Assembly: GCA_020636375.1 (NCBI GenBank)
Contig: JACJXZ010000007.1
Span: 62,001 to 126,000 of the forward strand
Source: Lewinellaceae bacterium
GTDB taxonomy: Bacteria; Bacteroidota; Bacteroidia; Chitinophagales; Saprospiraceae
DNA: 64,000 bases
Direction: 5' to 3'
Shown here: positions 62,543 through 64,000 of the stretch, one piece after another
How the letters are laid out: each line of letters starts with the position of its first letter
How positions within the stretch are numbered: position 1 is the stretch's first letter
Position numbers and translations under genes: made by a program
Notes under the pieces: generated by a model
Told to the model about the DNA's origin: nothing
What the model saw: the letters and a program-made list of their open reading frames with translations, nothing else
Database searches by the model: none

Positions 62543-63166
62543 ATGAGTGCAAATTTAATGGATCTTCTTCAGGGTTCTCTTTCTTCTGGCATGGTCGACC
62601 AACTCAGCCGGCAGCTGGGCGGAGCAGACAAGCAACAAACGGCTGCTGCCGCCTCCGGTATTGTGACGACCCTGATGGGTGCATTGGCCAAAAATGCTTC
62701 CTCCACCGAGGGGGCCCAGGCGCTGAACAACGCGCTGGAGCGCGACCACGACGGCAGCATCCTGGAAGACGTCATGGGCATGCTCACCGGGAATGCCCAG
62801 GTGAACAACGACCGCATGCTCAACGGATCCGGCATCCTCAACCATGTACTGGGCAACAAGCAGTCAGGCGCTGTAGATATGATCAGCAAGCTCAGCGGCC
62901 TGGATTCCAGCAAGACAGGTTCACTCATGACGATGCTTGCCCCGGTGATCATGGGCGCTCTGGGCAAGACCAAACGCGAACAGGGGCTGGATATGGCCGG
63001 GATCGCTTCGCTGCTTTCCGGCACGGTATCTGCTCAGAAACAGCAGAATCCCACGATGAACCTCGTCACCAGCTTCCTGGATGCCGACGGCGACGGCAGC
63101 ATCGTAGATGACGTGGCCAATATGGGCATGAAAATCCTGGGCGGGTTCTTCGGCCGCAAGAAGTGA
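62543..63166 (+). CDS. DUF937 domain protein
   Basis: 207 aa. Opens MSANLMDLLQGSLSSGMVDQLSRQLGG, with the Gly/Ala-rich helical repeats and the DHDGSILEDVMGML segment typical of DUF937; a second copy of the DxDGSI motif (DADGDGSIVDDV) lies near the C-terminus. Function unknown; cytoplasmic, no signal peptide. Followed by a strong terminator-like hairpin shared with the convergent tatA gene. Confidence 0.9.
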   Translation: MSANLMDLLQGSLSSGMVDQLSRQLGGADKQQTAAAASGIVTTLMGALAKNASSTEGAQALNNALERDHDGSILEDVMGMLTGNAQVNNDRMLNGSGILNHVLGNKQSGAVDMISKLSGLDSSKTGSLMTMLAPVIMGALGKTKREQGLDMAGIASLLSGTVSAQKQQNPTMNLVTSFLDADGDGSIVDDVANMGMKILGGFFGRKK

Positions 63167-63207
63167 GAAACTTAGGTTATTTCGCTAAGGAACATTTAAT
63201 CACTACT

Positions 63208-63259
63208 AAACGATAAAAAGCCGTCGTGAGCTGATGCTCGCAACGGCTTTTTATCGTCC
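63208..63259. terminator. Bidirectional terminator between DUF937 and tatA
   Basis: Long hairpin: CGATAAAAAGCCGTCG (63211-63226) facing CAACGGCTTTTTATCG (63241-63256), closed by GAGC-TGAT-GCTC. Its A- and T-runs on either side suit termination in both directions between convergent genes. The sequence just before (TTTAATCACTAC at 63194-63205) matches the right end of the 135-bp MITE. Confidence 0.8.
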
Positions 63260-63301
63260 GGGTTCGCTGAAGGCTTCAATCCGAAGTTTCCGGTGCCAAA
63301 A

Positions 63302-63529
63302 TTATGCTTCTCTTTTCTGCTTTTCTTCGAGTTCTTTCTTTTCAGCGTCCCGCATTCCGTCCTTAAGTTCGCTTTCCAAGGTGGAGCGGGCGGCGTTGAA
63401 CTCGCGTATTCCCTTGCCAATGCCCCTCATCAATTCCGGGATCTTCTTGCCGCCAAAGAGCAACAGGATCGCAAAAAGCACGACGAGCATCTCGGGGCCA
63501 AAAAAGTTGAACAATAGTATGTTTTCCAT
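63302..63529 (-). CDS. tatA: Sec-independent translocase protein TatA
   Basis: 75 aa from the ATG at 63529. One membrane helix (FFGPEMLVVLFAILLLFGG), the FG(G)KKIPEL hinge, amphipathic helix (RGIGKGIREFNAARSTLESE) and a charged tail. It forms the pore-like part of the twin-arginine pathway that exports folded proteins. Downstream of tatC on the same strand, 195 bp apart. Confidence 0.95.
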   Translation of the reverse strand: MENILLFNFFGPEMLVVLFAILLLFGGKKIPELMRGIGKGIREFNAARSTLESELKDGMRDAEKKELEEKQKREA

Positions 63530-63724
63530 GATCAATTATTTTATTGTTACAAAATAAAGGAAATTAACGGCCGGATCAAAGGCCTTTAACTGAGATTACC
63601 GATAGGGCCGGAGGTTTAAACCGGCCAAGGGGAAAACCTCTGTTTCTATTCCGGGGCAAAGTACCGTAATTTACGAAATATTATCAATAGCAATTGTCAC
63701 CCTCCAGCAGGTAAACAAACGGCA

Positions 63725-64000
63725 TTAGCTTTCAGTTTCGTATGCCCGCCGCCCTTTGGCAACGATAAAGATGCTGGCCTCGAAAAGCAGGTAGAGCGGG
63801 AAGGCCACCAGGATTTGGGTAAGCCCGTCAACCGTCGGTGTTATAATGCCGGCTGCCAGGAGGATGCCCACAATGGCGTGTCGGCGGTAAGTCCGCATGT
63901 CCTCTGCACTAAGCAGCCCGAGCCGGGCCAGGAAATAACAAATCACCGGCACCTGGAAGATCAGGCCCATCGGCAGCGTGAAGATGAGCATGTAGTTGAT
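63725..64000 (-). CDS. tatC: Sec-independent translocase protein TatC (partial, C-terminal)
   Basis: The frame is open to the right edge; the visible 91 residues are the C-terminal third. Helices VPVICYFLARLGLLSAEDM, the conserved YRRHAIVGILLAAGIITP and VDGLTQILVAFPLYLLFEASI match TatC transmembrane segments 4-6. TatC binds the twin-arginine signal. The N-terminus lies outside the window. Confidence 0.93.
   Translation of the reverse strand: MNYMLIFTLPMGLIFQVPVICYFLARLGLLSAEDMRTYRRHAIVGILLAAGIITPTVDGLTQILVAFPLYLLFEASIFIVAKGRRAYETES

Overview
The window looks like a chromosomal segment of a Bacteroidota bacterium, most likely of the Saprospiria (Lewinella/Phaeodactylibacter/Haliscomenobacter type). 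Reasons: a SusC/RagA-type TonB-linked porin, at least seven secreted proteins that end in type IX secretion (T9SS) sorting domains or similar, promoter boxes of the TAnnTTTG kind, almost no Shine-Dalgarno dependence, and many large secreted TPR, CHAT, caspase and beta-propeller proteins. The species call is inference; the class call is better supported. No rRNA, tRNA or CRISPR array was seen.

Layout. 1-6.2 kb: a SusC porin (cut by the left edge) and a propeller sensor that ends in a LuxR-type HTH, both on the minus strand. 6.5-14.2 kb: housekeeping and envelope genes (signal peptidase I, cell-wall amidase, GH18 protein, Nudix hydrolase, PLP-dependent beta-synthase, fatty acid hydroxylase). 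14.4-18.0 kb: a TPR-AAA ATPase with one frameshift, followed by two TPR membrane proteins. 18.3-23.9 kb: an ECF sigma / TPR anti-sigma pair, then a large exported TPR-CHAT protease-like protein. 23.9-28.5 kb: SDR, gamma-glutamylcyclotransferase, and a trehalose synthase-maltokinase fusion. 28.7-39.6 kb: secreted propellers and three tandem beta-helix T9SS proteins. 39.9-48.4 kb: an unusual exported protease neighbourhood with two paralogous HExxH-TPR proteins, an Ig-like protein and a caspase-TPR protein. 48.9-57.3 kb: LysM and unknown exported proteins, QueD, a second ECF sigma/anti-sigma pair, a T9SS protein and a LamG protein. 57.4-60.2 kb: a winged-helix regulator operon and a membrane protein that share one palindromic operator. 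60.6-64 kb: a decayed insertion sequence with intact ends, a DUF937 protein, and tatA/tatC (cut by the right edge).

The intergenic DNA is unusual. Nearly every longer gap holds an inverted-repeat element. Several have clean target-site duplications visible in the sequence: four copies with GTAACTA-type ends and 8-bp duplications, two copies of a 135-bp hairpin with 4-bp duplications, a 322-bp palindromic element with an 8-bp duplication, a 142-bp element with 11-bp direct repeats, and a 1630-bp IS with a 9-bp duplication. Other gaps hold gene-specific tandem arrays with units of 10 and 86 bp.

Functional themes: polysaccharide uptake and surface display by T9SS; two sigma/anti-sigma modules that may report envelope state; and a set of exported caspase-fold and metallo-peptidase-like TPR proteins whose substrates are unknown and which are the best candidates for an undescribed system.
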